The translations under genes were made by a program, and so were the position numbers. Shown here in pieces: positions 48,601-58,213 of a DNA stretch of 64,000 bases. The stretch lies in the NCBI GenBank assembly GCA_022846635.1, contig AP025685.1, positions 3,968,001 through 4,032,000 on the forward strand, given 5' to 3'. The DNA is from Salmonella enterica subsp. enterica serovar Choleraesuis (GTDB lineage: Bacteria; Pseudomonadota; Gammaproteobacteria; Enterobacterales; Enterobacteriaceae). Below the pieces are notes generated by a model. It did not search any database, had not been told where the DNA came from, and saw nothing but the letters and a program-made list of their open reading frames with translations. The first letter of the stretch is position 1; each line of letters begins with the position of its first letter.

Positions 48601-49911
48601 AAACGCCTGAATACCCAGACGGTGCAGGGTTGGCGCACGGTTCAGCAGTACCGGGTGTTCGCGGATAACTTCGTCCAGGATATCCCAGACTACGGCTTCT
48701 TCACGCTCAACCATTTTCTTAGCGGCTTTGATGGTGGTGGCGAGGCCACGCAGTTCCAGCTTGCCGTAGATGAATGGTTTGAACAGCTCCAGTGCCATTT
48801 TCTTCGGCAGACCGCACTGATGCAGACGCAGGTATGGACCTACGGTGATTACAGAACGACCGGAGTAGTCAACACGCTTACCGAGCAGGTTCTGACGGAA
48901 ACGACCCTGTTTACCTTTGATCATATCGGCCAAAGATTTCAGAGGACGTTTGTTAGAGCCGGTGATGGCACGACCGCGACGGCCGTTATCCAGCAGGGCA
49001 TCTACCGCTTCCTGCAGCATACGTTTTTCGTTACGTACGATGATATCTGGCGCGGCCAGATCCAGCAGACGTTTCAGACGGTTGTTACGGTTGATAACGC
49101 GACGATACAGATCGTTCAGATCTGAAGTTGCGAAACGACCACCATCCAGTGGAACCAGCGGACGCAGATCTGGCGGCAGAACCGGCAGAACGGTCAGGAT
49201 CATCCACTCTGGCTTGTTGCCAGACTGTACGAACGCTTCAAGCAGCTTGATGCGCTTGGTCAGCTTTTTACGCTTGGTTTCAGAGTTGGTTTCGTTCAGC
49301 TCTTCGCGCAGAGTTTCACACTCTTGCTCCAGATCCATGCTTTTCAGCAGGGCCTGGATAGCTTCCGCACCCATCTTCGCATCGAATTCATCACCGAACT
49401 CTTCCAGCGCGTCGAGATACTGCTCTTCGGTCAGGATCTGACGACGTTCGAGGTTGGTCATCCCACCTTCGATTACAACGTAAGATTCGAAGTACAGTAC
49501 ACGTTCGATATCGCGCAGCGGCATATCCAGCAGCAGGCCGATACGGGACGGCAGAGATTTCAGGAACCAGATGTGCGCGGTCGGAGAGGCCAGCTCGATG
49601 TGGCCCATACGCTCACGACGCACTTTGGTCTGAGTAACTTCAACGCCGCACTTCTCGCAGATAACACCGCGGTGCTTCAGGCGCTTGTACTTACCGCACA
49701 GGCACTCGTAGTCTTTTACCGGCCCGAAGATACGGGCGCAGAACAGACCGTCACGCTCTGGCTTGAAGGTACGGTAGTTAATGGTTTCCGGCTTTTTAAC
49801 TTCACCGAAAGACCAGGAACGGATCATATCTGGCGAGGCCAGAGCGATCTTGATCGCATCAAACTCTTCGGTCTTAGTTTGCGCTTTCAGAAACTTAAGT
49901 AAGTCTTTCAC
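45688..49911 (-). CDS. rpoC: RNA polymerase beta' subunit
   Basis: Catalytic subunit of RNA polymerase, 1407 residues, exactly the E. coli length. The N-terminal zinc finger (CLCGKYKRLKHRG...CEKCG), the active-site NADFDGDQMAVH with three Mg-binding Asp (near 460), the second zinc site (CDTDFGVCAHCYGRD) and trigger-loop regions are intact. Separated by 85 bp from rpoB, same transcript. Very strong codon bias produces long antisense frames that are not genes. Confidence 0.99.
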   Translation of the reverse strand: MKDLLKFLKAQTKTEEFDAIKIALASPDMIRSWSFGEVKKPETINYRTFKPERDGLFCARIFGPVKDYECLCGKYKRLKHRGVICEKCGVEVTQTKVRRERMGHIELASPTAHIWFLKSLPSRIGLLLDMPLRDIERVLYFESYVVIEGGMTNLERRQILTEEQYLDALEEFGDEFDAKMGAEAIQALLKSMDLEQECETLREELNETNSETKRKKLTKRIKLLEAFVQSGNKPEWMILTVLPVLPPDLRPLVPLDGGRFATSDLNDLYRRVINRNNRLKRLLDLAAPDIIVRNEKRMLQEAVDALLDNGRRGRAITGSNKRPLKSLADMIKGKQGRFRQNLLGKRVDYSGRSVITVGPYLRLHQCGLPKKMALELFKPFIYGKLELRGLATTIKAAKKMVEREEAVVWDILDEVIREHPVLLNRAPTLHRLGIQAFEPVLIEGKAIQLHPLVCAAYNADFDGDQMAVHVPLTLEAQLEARALMMSTNNILSPANGEPIIVPSQDVVLGLYYMTRDCVNAKGEGMVLTGPKEAERIYRAGLASLHARVKVRITEYEKDGQGGFTSKTSLIDTTVGRAILWMIVPKGLPFSIVNQALGKKAISKMLNTCYRVLGLKPTVIFADQTMYTGFAYAARSGASVGIDDMVIPEKKHEIISEAEAEVAEIQEQFQSGLVTAGERYNKVIDIWAAANDRVSKAMMENLQTETVINRNGEEEQQVSFNSIYMMADSGARGSAAQIRQLAGMRGLMAKPDGSIIETPITANFREGLNVLQYFISTHGARKGLADTALKTANSGYLTRRLVDVAQDLVVTEDDCGTHEGITMTPVIEGGDVKEPLRDRVLGRVTAEDVLKPGTADILVPRNTLLHEHWCDLLEANSVDSVKVRSVVSCDTDFGVCAHCYGRDLARGHIINNGEAIGVIAAQSIGEPGTQLTMRTFHIGGAASRAAAESSIQVKNKGSLKLSNAKTVVNSSGKLVITSRNTELKLIDEFGRTKESYKVPYGSVMAKGDGEQVNAGETVANWDPHTMPVITEVAGSIRFTDMIDGQTVTRQTDELTGLSSIVVLDSAERTGGGKDLRPALKIVDANGDDVLIPGTDMPAQYFLPGKAIVQLDDGVKISSGDTLARIPQESGGTKDITGGLPRVADLFEARRPKEPAILAEISGIISFGKETKGKRRLVITPVDGSDPYEEMIPKWRQLNVFEGERVERGDVVSDGPEAPHDILRLRGVHAVTRYIVNEVQDVYRLQGVKINDKHIEVIVRQMLRKATIENAGSSEFLEGEQVEYSRVKIANRELEANGKIPATFSRDLLGITKASLATESFISAASFQETTRVLTEAAVAGKRDELRGLKENVIVGRLIPAGTGYAYHQDRIRRRAAGEAPAAPQVSVEEASANLAELLNAGLGGSDND

Positions 49912-49996
49912 GGATTAGCTCCCGTCGGAGTGAGACTTCTCAGAGACGTCCGGTGTGACCCGGACGTCCTGTAACCAATACAGCAGATGCGAGTAA

Positions 49997-52900
49997 TTAC
50001 TCGTCTTCCAGCTCGATGTTGATACCCAGCGAGCGGATTTCCTTCAGCAGTACGTTGAAGGACTCCGGCATGCCCGGTTCCATCTGATGATTGCCATCGA
50101 CGATGTTTTTATACATCTTCGTACGGCCGTTCACGTCATCAGACTTAACGGTCAGCATTTCCTGCAGAGTATAGGCGGCGCCGTAAGCTTCCAGCGCCCA
50201 CACTTCCATCTCACCGAAGCGCTGACCACCGAACTGAGCCTTACCACCCAGCGGCTGCTGAGTAACCAGGCTGTAAGAACCGGTAGAACGCGCGTGCATT
50301 TTGTCATCAACCAGGTGGTTCAGTTTCAGCATGTACATGTAGCCGACGGTAACCTGGCGCTCGAACTGCTCACCGGTACGACCATCGAACAGGGTAATCT
50401 GACCGGAAGTCGGCAGGCCACCCAGCTGTAACAGTTCCTTGATTTCAGACTCTTTAGCACCATCGAACACTGGAGTTGCGATTGGCATACCTTTTTTCAG
50501 GTTTTCAGCCAGACGCATTACTTCGTCGTCCGTGAAGGTGTTCAGGTCAACGCGCTGACGCACATCGGCACCCAGGTCATAAGCACGCTGGATGAATTCG
50601 CGCAGTTTCGCGACTTCCTGCTGCTGCTTCAGCATAGCGTTGATTTGCTCGCCGATACCTTTCGCAGCCATACCCAGGTGAGTTTCCAGGATCTGACCGA
50701 TGTTCATACGCGATGGTACGCCCAGCGGGTTCAGTACGATGTCGACCGGAGTACCGTTGGCATCGTGAGGCATATCTTCGATCGGGTTGATCTTAGAGAT
50801 AACACCTTTGTTCCCGTGACGGCCCGCCATTTTATCGCCCGGCTGAATCTGACGTTTAACGGCCAGATAAACCTTAACGATTTTCAGCACGCCTGGAGCC
50901 AGGTCATCGCCCTGAGTGATTTTGCGACGTTTAGCTTCGAGTTTTTTCTCAAACTCGTGCTTCAGTTCGTCGTACTGCTCAGCAAGCTGTTCCAGCTGGT
51001 TCTGCATGGCTTCATCAGCCAGGCCCAGTTCCAGCCAGCGATCGCGGGTCAGTTTGTCGAGCTTCTCAGCTTCAACGCCACCGGCAATCAGCAGAGCGCG
51101 GATACGGCCGAACAGACCGGCTTCGAGGATCTGCAGTTCTTCAGACAGGTCTTTCTTAGCCTGCTTCAGCTGCATCTCTTCGATTTCCAGCGCACGTTTG
51201 TCTTTTTCCACGCCATCGCGAGTAAAGACCTGAACGTCGATTACGGTACCGGAAACGCCATTTGGCACACGCAGGGAAGAGTCTTTAACGTCAGACGCTT
51301 TTTCACCGAAGATAGCGCGCAGCAGCTTCTCTTCTGGGGTCAGTTGAGTTTCGCCTTTAGGCGTTACTTTACCTACCAGAATGTCGCCACCGGTAACTTC
51401 CGCACCGATATATACGATACCGGACTCATCCAGTTTGGAGAGCGCAGCTTCACCCACGTTCGGGATATCAGCGGTGATCTCTTCTGGCCCCAGCTTGGTG
51501 TCACGAGACACACACGCCAGTTCCTGAATGTGGATGGTAGTGAAGCGGTCTTCCTGTACTACGCGTTCGGAGACAAGGATGGAGTCTTCGAAGTTGTAGC
51601 CGTTCCACGGCATGAACGCTACGCGCATGTTCTGACCCAGCGCCAGTTCACCGAGGTCGGTGGATGGGCCATCAGCCAGTACGTCGCCACGTTCAATTGG
51701 TTCGCCCAGGGATACACACGGCATCTGGTTGATGCAGGTGTTCTGGTTAGAACGGGTGTATTTGGTCAGGTTGTAGATGTCGATACCGGCTTCGCCTGGG
51801 TACATCTCATCTTCGTTAACTTTAATAACGATACGAGAAGCATCCACGTACTGGATAACGCCACCACGTTTAGCTACGGCAGTAACACCGGAGTCAACCG
51901 CTACCGCACGTTCCATACCGGTACCAACCAGCGGCTTATCAGCGCGCAGAGTTGGAACGGCCTGACGTTGCATGTTCGCACCCATCAGGGCGCGGTTAGC
52001 ATCATCGTGTTCCAGGAACGGGATCAGGGACGCACCGACGGAAACCACCTGCTGGGTGGAAACGTCCATGTAGTCAACCTGATCGGCGTTGAACAAGCTG
52101 GATTCGCCTTTGCTACGGCAGGTAACCAGATCTTCAACGAAGCGACCTTCGTCAGTCAGACGGGAGTTCGCCTGAGCAATAACGTAGTTGCCTTCTTCGA
52201 TAGCAGACAGGTAATGAATTTCGTCGGTCACGATACCGTCTGAAACTTTACGATATGGAGTCTCGAGGAAGCCATATTCGTTAGTCTGTGCGTACACGGA
52301 CAGGGAGTTAATCAGACCGATGTTTGGACCTTCAGGCGTTTCGATTGGGCAGACGCGACCGTAGTGAGTCGGGTGAACGTCTCGCACTTCGAAGCCCGCA
52401 CGTTCACGGGTCAGACCGCCTGGGCCGAGAGCCGAGATACGACGTTTATGCGTAATCTCAGACAGCGGGTTGTTCTGGTCCATAAACTGAGACAGCTGGC
52501 TGGAACCGAAGAACTCTTTAACCGCAGCAGAGATAGGCTTGGCGTTGATCATGTCCTGAGGCATCAGGGTATCCAGATCGCCCAGAGACAGACGCTCTTT
52601 AACCGCACGCTCTACACGAACCAAGCCAACGCGGAACTGGTTTTCCGCCATTTCGCCAACGGAACGGATACGACGGTTGCCGAGGTGGTCGATATCATCG
52701 ACTTCGCCTTTACCGTTACGGATATCAATGAGCTTTTTCATCACTTCGATGATGTCTTCTTTGCTCAGGATACCGGAACCTTCGATTTCGTCGCGCAGCA
52801 GAGAACGGTTGAACTTCATACGACCAACCGCAGACAGATCATAGCGGTCTTCGGAGAAGAACAGGTTCTCAAACAGGCTTTCAGCAGCTTCGCGAGTTGG

Positions 52901-54025
52901 CGGCTCACCAGGGCGCATCATACGGTAGATTTCTACCAGAGCACTCAGACGATCGCTGGTTGGGTCGACGCGCAGAGTCTCAGAGATATACGGGCCGTGA
53001 TCCAGGTCGTTGGTGAACAGCGTTTCGATACGCTTGTGGCCAGACTGACTCAGTTTGGCCAGCAGGTCGAGCGACAGCTCCATGTTAGCGGCGCAGATAA
53101 GCTCACCAGTTGCCTGGTCAACGTAATCTTTAGCTGCAACTTTACCTGCGATGTACTCAACCGGAACTTCGATGTGTTTAACTTCATCTTTTTCCAGCTG
53201 ACGGATGTGACGCGCAGTGATGCGACGACCTTTCTCAACATAGATTTTGCCGTTGGCTTCGATGTCGAAAGAGGCGGTTTCGCCGCGCAGACGCTCAGGA
53301 ACGAGTTCCATCTGCAGCTTGTTGTCACGGATCTCGAACACCACTTTGTCAAAGAACAGGTCAAGGATCTGCTCAGTGGTGTACTGCAGTGCGCGCAAAA
53401 TGATGGTTGCAGGCAGTTTACGGCGACGGTCGATACGGACAAACAGGTTGTCTTTCGGGTCGAATTCGAAGTCCAGCCAGGAACCACGGTAAGGGATGAT
53501 ACGTGCGTTATACAGCACTTTCCCTGACGAGTGGGTTTTACCCTTATCGCTGTCAAAGAACACGCCCGGGCTGCGATGCAGCTGGGAAACGATAACACGC
53601 TCAGTACCGTTGATGACAAAGGTACCGTTATCGGTCATGAGCGGAATTTCGCCCATGTAGACTTCTTGTTCTTTGATGTCTTTAACGGTGCCTTCCGGCG
53701 CTTCACGCTCATAGATGACCAGGCGCAGTTTCACGCGCAGTGGCGCGGAATAAGTCACGCCACGGATTTGACATTCTTTAACGTCAAATACCGGTTCACC
53801 CAGGCGGTAGCTGACGTATTGCAGCTCGGAGTTACCGCTATAGCTTTGGATAGGGAACACGGAACGGAAGGCTGCTTCCAGACCGTACTGCCCTTCAGGA
53901 TCTTGCTCGATAAACTTCTGGAACGAGTCAAGCTGGATAGAAAGGAGATATGGAACGTCCAGAACCTGGGGACGTTTACCAAAATCCTTACGAATACGTT
54001 TTTTCTCGGTATAGGAGTAAACCAT
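49997..54025 (-). CDS. rpoB: RNA polymerase beta subunit
   Basis: 1342 residues from MVYSYTEKKRIRKDFG, the E. coli length and start, preceded by GAGGAA; a 14-codon upstream extension is rejected. The rifampicin pocket reads SSQLSQFMDQNNPLSEITHK then RRISALGPGGL, with wild-type Gln513, Asp516, His526 and Ser531 equivalents, so no target-site resistance is predicted. Co-transcribed with rpoC; expression relative to rplL is set by the attenuator upstream. Confidence 0.99.
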   Translation of the reverse strand: MVYSYTEKKRIRKDFGKRPQVLDVPYLLSIQLDSFQKFIEQDPEGQYGLEAAFRSVFPIQSYSGNSELQYVSYRLGEPVFDVKECQIRGVTYSAPLRVKLRLVIYEREAPEGTVKDIKEQEVYMGEIPLMTDNGTFVINGTERVIVSQLHRSPGVFFDSDKGKTHSSGKVLYNARIIPYRGSWLDFEFDPKDNLFVRIDRRRKLPATIILRALQYTTEQILDLFFDKVVFEIRDNKLQMELVPERLRGETASFDIEANGKIYVEKGRRITARHIRQLEKDEVKHIEVPVEYIAGKVAAKDYVDQATGELICAANMELSLDLLAKLSQSGHKRIETLFTNDLDHGPYISETLRVDPTSDRLSALVEIYRMMRPGEPPTREAAESLFENLFFSEDRYDLSAVGRMKFNRSLLRDEIEGSGILSKEDIIEVMKKLIDIRNGKGEVDDIDHLGNRRIRSVGEMAENQFRVGLVRVERAVKERLSLGDLDTLMPQDMINAKPISAAVKEFFGSSQLSQFMDQNNPLSEITHKRRISALGPGGLTRERAGFEVRDVHPTHYGRVCPIETPEGPNIGLINSLSVYAQTNEYGFLETPYRKVSDGIVTDEIHYLSAIEEGNYVIAQANSRLTDEGRFVEDLVTCRSKGESSLFNADQVDYMDVSTQQVVSVGASLIPFLEHDDANRALMGANMQRQAVPTLRADKPLVGTGMERAVAVDSGVTAVAKRGGVIQYVDASRIVIKVNEDEMYPGEAGIDIYNLTKYTRSNQNTCINQMPCVSLGEPIERGDVLADGPSTDLGELALGQNMRVAFMPWNGYNFEDSILVSERVVQEDRFTTIHIQELACVSRDTKLGPEEITADIPNVGEAALSKLDESGIVYIGAEVTGGDILVGKVTPKGETQLTPEEKLLRAIFGEKASDVKDSSLRVPNGVSGTVIDVQVFTRDGVEKDKRALEIEEMQLKQAKKDLSEELQILEAGLFGRIRALLIAGGVEAEKLDKLTRDRWLELGLADEAMQNQLEQLAEQYDELKHEFEKKLEAKRRKITQGDDLAPGVLKIVKVYLAVKRQIQPGDKMAGRHGNKGVISKINPIEDMPHDANGTPVDIVLNPLGVPSRMNIGQILETHLGMAAKGIGEQINAMLKQQQEVAKLREFIQRAYDLGADVRQRVDLNTFTDDEVMRLAENLKKGMPIATPVFDGAKESEIKELLQLGGLPTSGQITLFDGRTGEQFERQVTVGYMYMLKLNHLVDDKMHARSTGSYSLVTQQPLGGKAQFGGQRFGEMEVWALEAYGAAYTLQEMLTVKSDDVNGRTKMYKNIVDGNHQMEPGMPESFNVLLKEIRSLGINIELEDE

Positions 54026-54270
54026 AGGGTTCCTCAGCTCGCTGACAAGTCGACCCACTCTGTCCACGGGGGGACAGTTTATGCAACACCGTTTTGTTGA
54101 TCGGAAAGTGAACTACTTTCCGCAATGCCTGTTTCTATCACTCTTAAACCATTTCATTGCGATTTACACAGAGCGAGCGCCCTGTCGCAGTATATTAAGG
54201 CGTAGATAGAAACAAGCATTGACGTGGCATCCAGCAGTCAAACAGTGTGAAACACTACTGGCGCCTTACA

Positions 54271-54304
54271 GCGCAAAAAGGCTGGTGACTAAAAGTCACC
54301 AGCC
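54271..54304 (-). terminator. rplL-rpoB attenuator
   Basis: Minus strand GGCTGGTGACT, loop TTT, AGTCACCAGCC followed by TTTTT, as in E. coli, where it stops about four fifths of transcripts before rpoBC. The remainder of the 318-bp gap 54026-54343 corresponds to the E. coli RNase III processing region (folded around 54080-54260). Confidence 0.88.
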
Positions 54305-54343
54305 ATCAGCCTAATTTCTCAGGCTGCAACCGGAAGGGTTGGC

Positions 54344-54709
54344 TTATTTAACTTCAACTTCAGCGCCAGCTTCTTCCAGAGCTTTTTTCAGAGCTTCGGC
54401 GTCATCTTTGCTCACGCCTTCTTTCAGAGCGGCTGGAGCAGATTCTACCAGGTCTTTAGCTTCTTTCAGACCCAGGCCAGTTGCGCCACGTACTGCTTTG
54501 ATAACAGCAACTTTGTTAGCGCCAGCGGCTTTCAGAACTACGTCGAACTCAGTTTTTTCTTCAGCAGCTTCAGCTGGGCCTGCAGCAACAGCTACAGCAG
54601 CGGCAGCAGAAACGCCGAATTTTTCTTCCATTGCAGAAACCAGTTCAACAACGTCCATTACGGACATAGCGGCAACTGCTTCGATGATTTGATCTTTAGT
54701 GATAGACAT
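54344..54709 (-). CDS. rplL: ribosomal protein L7/L12
   Basis: 121-residue stalk protein: N-terminal dimer domain (MSITKDQIIEAVAAMSVMDVVELVSAMEEKFG), Ala-rich hinge, and C-terminal factor-binding domain (ALKKALEEAGAEVEVK). Recruits translation GTPases. 66 bp after rplJ. Confidence 0.99.
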   Translation of the reverse strand: MSITKDQIIEAVAAMSVMDVVELVSAMEEKFGVSAAAAVAVAAGPAEAAEEKTEFDVVLKAAGANKVAVIKAVRGATGLGLKEAKDLVESAPAALKEGVSKDDAEALKKALEEAGAEVEVK

Positions 54710-54775
54710 TTAATTGTTCCTGAAAATCAGAATAAAGTTTATACGTTAGCAAGTACGTTAGAAAAGTAAGCGCTA

Positions 54776-55273
54776 TTAAGCAGCTTCTTTTGCATCGCGT
54801 ACAGCAGCCAGAGTACGTACCAGTTTGCCGGCAGCGGCTTCTTTCATGGTAGACATCAGGCGTGCCAGTGCTTCTTCGTAGGTTGGCAGAGTTGCCAGGC
54901 GATCGATTTGCGCAGCAGGGATCAGTTCACCTTCAAAGGCAGCGGCTTTGACCTCAAAGTTTGCATTCGCTTTCGCGAAATCTTTGAACAGACGAGCAGC
55001 AGCGCCCGGGTGTTCCATAGAATATGCAATCAGGGTCGGACCAACGAACGCGTCTTTCAGGCACTCAAACTGAGTACCTTCAACAACACGGCGCAGCAGG
55101 GTGTTACGAACAACACGCATGTATACGCCGGCTTCGCGACCTGCTTTACGCAGTTCGGTCATTTTGTCTACGGTAACGCCGCGGGAATCCGCAACTACAG
55201 CAGACAGCGCGCCTTTGGCTACTTCGCTGACTTCAGCAACAATTGCTTGTTTGTCTTGAAGATTTAAAGCCAT
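54776..55273 (-). CDS. rplJ: ribosomal protein L10
   Basis: 165 residues (MALNLQDKQAIVAEVSEVAKGALS...), the base of the L7/L12 stalk. The L10-L12 complex binds the leader upstream and represses its own synthesis. Confidence 0.99.
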   Translation of the reverse strand: MALNLQDKQAIVAEVSEVAKGALSAVVADSRGVTVDKMTELRKAGREAGVYMRVVRNTLLRRVVEGTQFECLKDAFVGPTLIAYSMEHPGAAARLFKDFAKANANFEVKAAAFEGELIPAAQIDRLATLPTYEEALARLMSTMKEAAAGKLVRTLAAVRDAKEAA

Positions 55274-55393
55274 TAGCTTTTGCTCCTGGATTGGGCCGGA
55301 GTGAAATTACTCCGGAACTCACTTCACTTATCCACAAAGTAGATAAGCCACAATTACGGTGAGCAGAATCCAGTTAAGAAAAAAATTCTTGTC

Positions 55394-55481
55394 GGTTCTG
55401 TCACCGTCTACGCAGGTAAAAATTAAGTTTCTTACGAAACACCTGCGGTCTTGGACGGAGGCCAGGATCAGGCCTGGCTCC
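55394..55481 (-). promoter_or_regulatory. L10 leader (autoregulatory rplJ mRNA element)
   Basis: Minus-strand GGAGCCAGGCCTGATCCTGG, CCTCCGTCCAAGACCGCAGG, GTTTCGTAAGAAACTTAAT and CCTGCGTAGACGGTGACAGA closely match the E. coli rplJ leader, where L10(L12)4 binds. It lies in the 344-bp rplA-rplJ gap 55274-55617, which also carries the rplJ promoter. Confidence 0.88.
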
Positions 55482-55617
55482 AACCTTCCCTGCCCCTTCA
55501 AGCTCTGGTAAACCATCGCTAAAAGGAACAGGTAAAATTCGTGTTCCGCCGATATAAATCAGCGGAACTGCGGGCGTAAGATTCTAGATGAAAATTTCGC
55601 CCGTTACAACCGCAAAA

Positions 55618-56325
55618 TTAGTTTGCAGTTGCAGTAGACAGACCAGCCTGGTCGATGGCTACGCCAGCGCCCATGGTGGTGGACAGGCTGATTTTCTTGA
55701 TGTACACGCCTTTAGCCTGAGCTGGTTTTGCTTTTTTCAGCGCAATCAGCAGGGCTTCCAGGTTTTCTTTCAGTTTGTCAGCGTCGAAGTCCACTTTACC
55801 GATGGTGGTGTGGATGATGCCGTTTTTGTCGTTACGATAACGAACCTGACCAGCTTTAGCGTTTTTAACCGCTTCAGCTACGTTAGGGGTTACAGTACCA
55901 ACTTTCGGGTTTGGCATCAGACCACGTGGGCCCAGTACCTGGCCCAGCTGGCCAACAACGCGCATCGCATCTGGAGAAGCGATAACAACGTCGAAGTTCA
56001 TTTCGCCTTTTTTGATCTGGTCAGCCAGATCTTCCATACCTACCAGCTCAGCGCCAGCAGCTTTAGCTGCTTCAGCGTTAGGGCCCTGGGCAAATACGGC
56101 AACGCGAACGGAACGACCGGTACCGTTAGGCAGTACAGTTGCACCACGTACGTTCTGGTCAGATTTACGAGCATCGATGCCGAGGTTTACGGCAACGTCA
56201 ACGCTTTCAACGAATTTAGCAGTGGCCAGCTCTTTCAGCAGGGCAACGGCTTCGTTGATGTCATACTGTTTAGTTACATCAACTTTGTCACGGATCACGC
56301 GCATACGCTTGGTCAGTTTAGCCAT
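55618..56325 (-). CDS. rplA: ribosomal protein L1
   Basis: 235 residues (MAKLTKRMRVIRDKVD..., GPRGLMPNPKVGTVT, GKVDFDADKLKENL). Binds 23S rRNA at the L1 stalk and represses rplK-rplA translation. Four bp after rplK. Confidence 0.99.
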   Translation of the reverse strand: MAKLTKRMRVIRDKVDVTKQYDINEAVALLKELATAKFVESVDVAVNLGIDARKSDQNVRGATVLPNGTGRSVRVAVFAQGPNAEAAKAAGAELVGMEDLADQIKKGEMNFDVVIASPDAMRVVGQLGQVLGPRGLMPNPKVGTVTPNVAEAVKNAKAGQVRYRNDKNGIIHTTIGKVDFDADKLKENLEALLIALKKAKPAQAKGVYIKKISLSTTMGAGVAIDQAGLSTATAN

Positions 56326-56329
56326 TGTC

Positions 56330-56758
56330 TTAGTCCTCCACTACCAGGCCCATGGAACGAGCAGTACCTTCGATAGAGCGAGTCATCGCTTCGATATCGG
56401 CACCAGTCATGTCCGCAGCTTTAGTTTGAGCAATTTCCTGAACCTGAGCGCGAGTAACTTTACCCACTTTATCTTTGTTCGGTTTGCCAGAACCAGACTT
56501 GATACCTGCAGCTTTCTTCAGCAGAACGGCAGCCGGTGGAGTCTTGGTAACGAAAGTGAAAGAACGGTCAGCGTAAACGGTAATTACTACCGGGATTGGC
56601 AGACCTTTTTCGATGGAATCAGTTTTGGCGTTGAACGCTTTGCAGAATTCCATGATGTTAACACCCTGCTGACCCAGAGCTGGACCAACCGGTGGACTTG
56701 GGTTTGCCATACCAGCTGCAACCTGCAGCTTGACATAGGCCTGGACTTTCTTAGCCAT
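56330..56758 (-). CDS. rplK: ribosomal protein L11
   Basis: 142 residues (MAKKVQAYVKLQVAAGMANPSPPVGPALGQQG...). Part of the GTPase-associated centre; needed for RelA activation. First gene of the rplKA unit; promoter in the 199-bp gap to nusG. Confidence 0.99.
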   Translation of the reverse strand: MAKKVQAYVKLQVAAGMANPSPPVGPALGQQGVNIMEFCKAFNAKTDSIEKGLPIPVVITVYADRSFTFVTKTPPAAVLLKKAAGIKSGSGKPNKDKVGKVTRAQVQEIAQTKAADMTGADIEAMTRSIEGTARSMGLVVED

Positions 56759-56886
56759 CTCAATTTCCTCTAATGGGTAATAACGCCGGTACGCCTCACT
56801 CAGACAGCTTTAGCAGCCCGAATAATTACGCGTAATCTGTGGCTCCCCGTGGTTTAAATTCAGTTTTATGCTCGATGAGCATAAAA

Positions 56887-56923
56887 ACAAAAGGCGCGAA
56901 ATTGTATATCAACTTCGCGCCTT
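56887..56923 (-). terminator. secE-nusG terminator
   Basis: AAGGCGCGAA (56891-56900) with TTCGCGCCTT (56914-56923), followed on the minus strand by TTTTGTTTTTA, 35 bp after the nusG stop. Confidence 0.88.
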
Positions 56924-56957
56924 ATACAACGAATTGTCGCTGTTATTTTATACGCTA

Positions 56958-57503
56958 TCAGGCTTTCTCGACCTGGCTGAAATCCAGCTCGACCGGAGTA
57001 GCACGACCAAAGATAGAAACCGACACTTTCAGGCGGCTCTTCTCATAGTCAACTTCTTCCACCACACCGTTAAAGTCAGCAAATGGACCGTCGTTAACGC
57101 GAACCATTTCGCCCGGCTCAAACAGAGTTTTCGGACGTGGCTTATCACCAACCTGCTGCAGGCGGTTCATAATAGCGTCAACTTCTTTGTCGCTGATAGG
57201 TGCCGGGCGATCGGAAGTACCACCGATAAAGCCCATAACGCGCGGTACGCTACGCACCAGGTGCCAGCTCGCGTCGTTCATAACCATCTGCACTAAAACA
57301 TAACCTGGGAAGAACTTACGCTCGCTTTTACGGCGCTGGCCACCACGGATCTCAACCACTTCTTCGGTTGGAACCATGACTTCGCCAAACAGCTCTTCCA
57401 TGTTGTGTAATTTGATATGTTCGCGCAGGGAAGTAGCTACGCGGCCTTCAAAACCGGAAAACGCCTGAACGACGTACCAACGTTTCTTAGGAGCTTCAGA
57501 CAT
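56958..57503 (-). CDS. nusG: transcription antitermination factor NusG
   Basis: 181 residues: NGN domain ([24 protein letters not shown]) and C-terminal KOW domain ([22 protein letters not shown]). Links RNA polymerase to Rho or to ribosomal S10. One bp after secE. Confidence 0.99.
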
Positions 57504-57504
57504 C

Positions 57505-57888
57505 TCAGAACCTCAGGCCAGTGATAAAGGAAACCAGGCGAACCAGAATACCATCCAGTCCCCACAGGATCAGTGACATTACGGCGGTGACCGCTGCAAC
57601 AATGAGCGTAGTGTGCAATGTTTCCTGGCGGGTCGGCCAAATCACTTTGCGAACTTCTGTTCTTGCTTCACGGGCAAAAGCAACCGTCGCTTTGCCTTTG
57701 GTGGTCAGCAACGCTACGCCACCGGCTACAGCAATCAAAACAACCACCGCCAATGCACGCAACGGCAGGGTGATATCGCGATAAAGATAATTGCCTACGA
57801 TAGCCACGACTAGCAGTGCTGCGACCACTAACCATTTCACCGCTTCCAGGCCGCGCCCACTTCCTTGAGCTTCGGTATTCGCACTCAT
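57505..57888 (-). CDS. secE: preprotein translocase subunit SecE
   Basis: 127-residue inner-membrane subunit of SecYEG, three hydrophobic segments (about 18-36, 42-60, 95-115) and the conserved amphipathic [21 protein letters not shown]. Promoter in the 271-bp gap 57889-58159. Confidence 0.98.
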
Positions 57889-58159
57889 AAATCAACCTGT
57901 CACAATAAAGACAAACACTTTTGCCCCGCGTAAGCGAGGCAACCAAACCGAATTTTATACCTTTTTATCATTCACTACGCGATATATGGTCGCGTTGGTG
58001 GCCTCTGTGTTACGCGCTTAAAGCGCCAAAAGAGGACACAAATGAAAATCTATCTGGGTATGTATGCTTCGGGCTTCACGCCATCAACAGAGCCTGTCTC
58101 AGCAATGATTATCGGAAAAAAATCACTGATGAGCCAGGTTCTGGAAAGAGAGCGTACAA

Positions 58160-58185
58160 AAAGGGCATCAAATGATGCCCTTTTC
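58160..58185 (-). terminator. tufB terminator
   Basis: AAAGGGCATCA / TGATGCCCTTTT stem with T-tract on the minus strand, about 30 bp after the tufB stop. Confidence 0.88.
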
Positions 58186-58213
58186 TTGCGCATTGCGTCA
58201 AATGTTTTGGAGA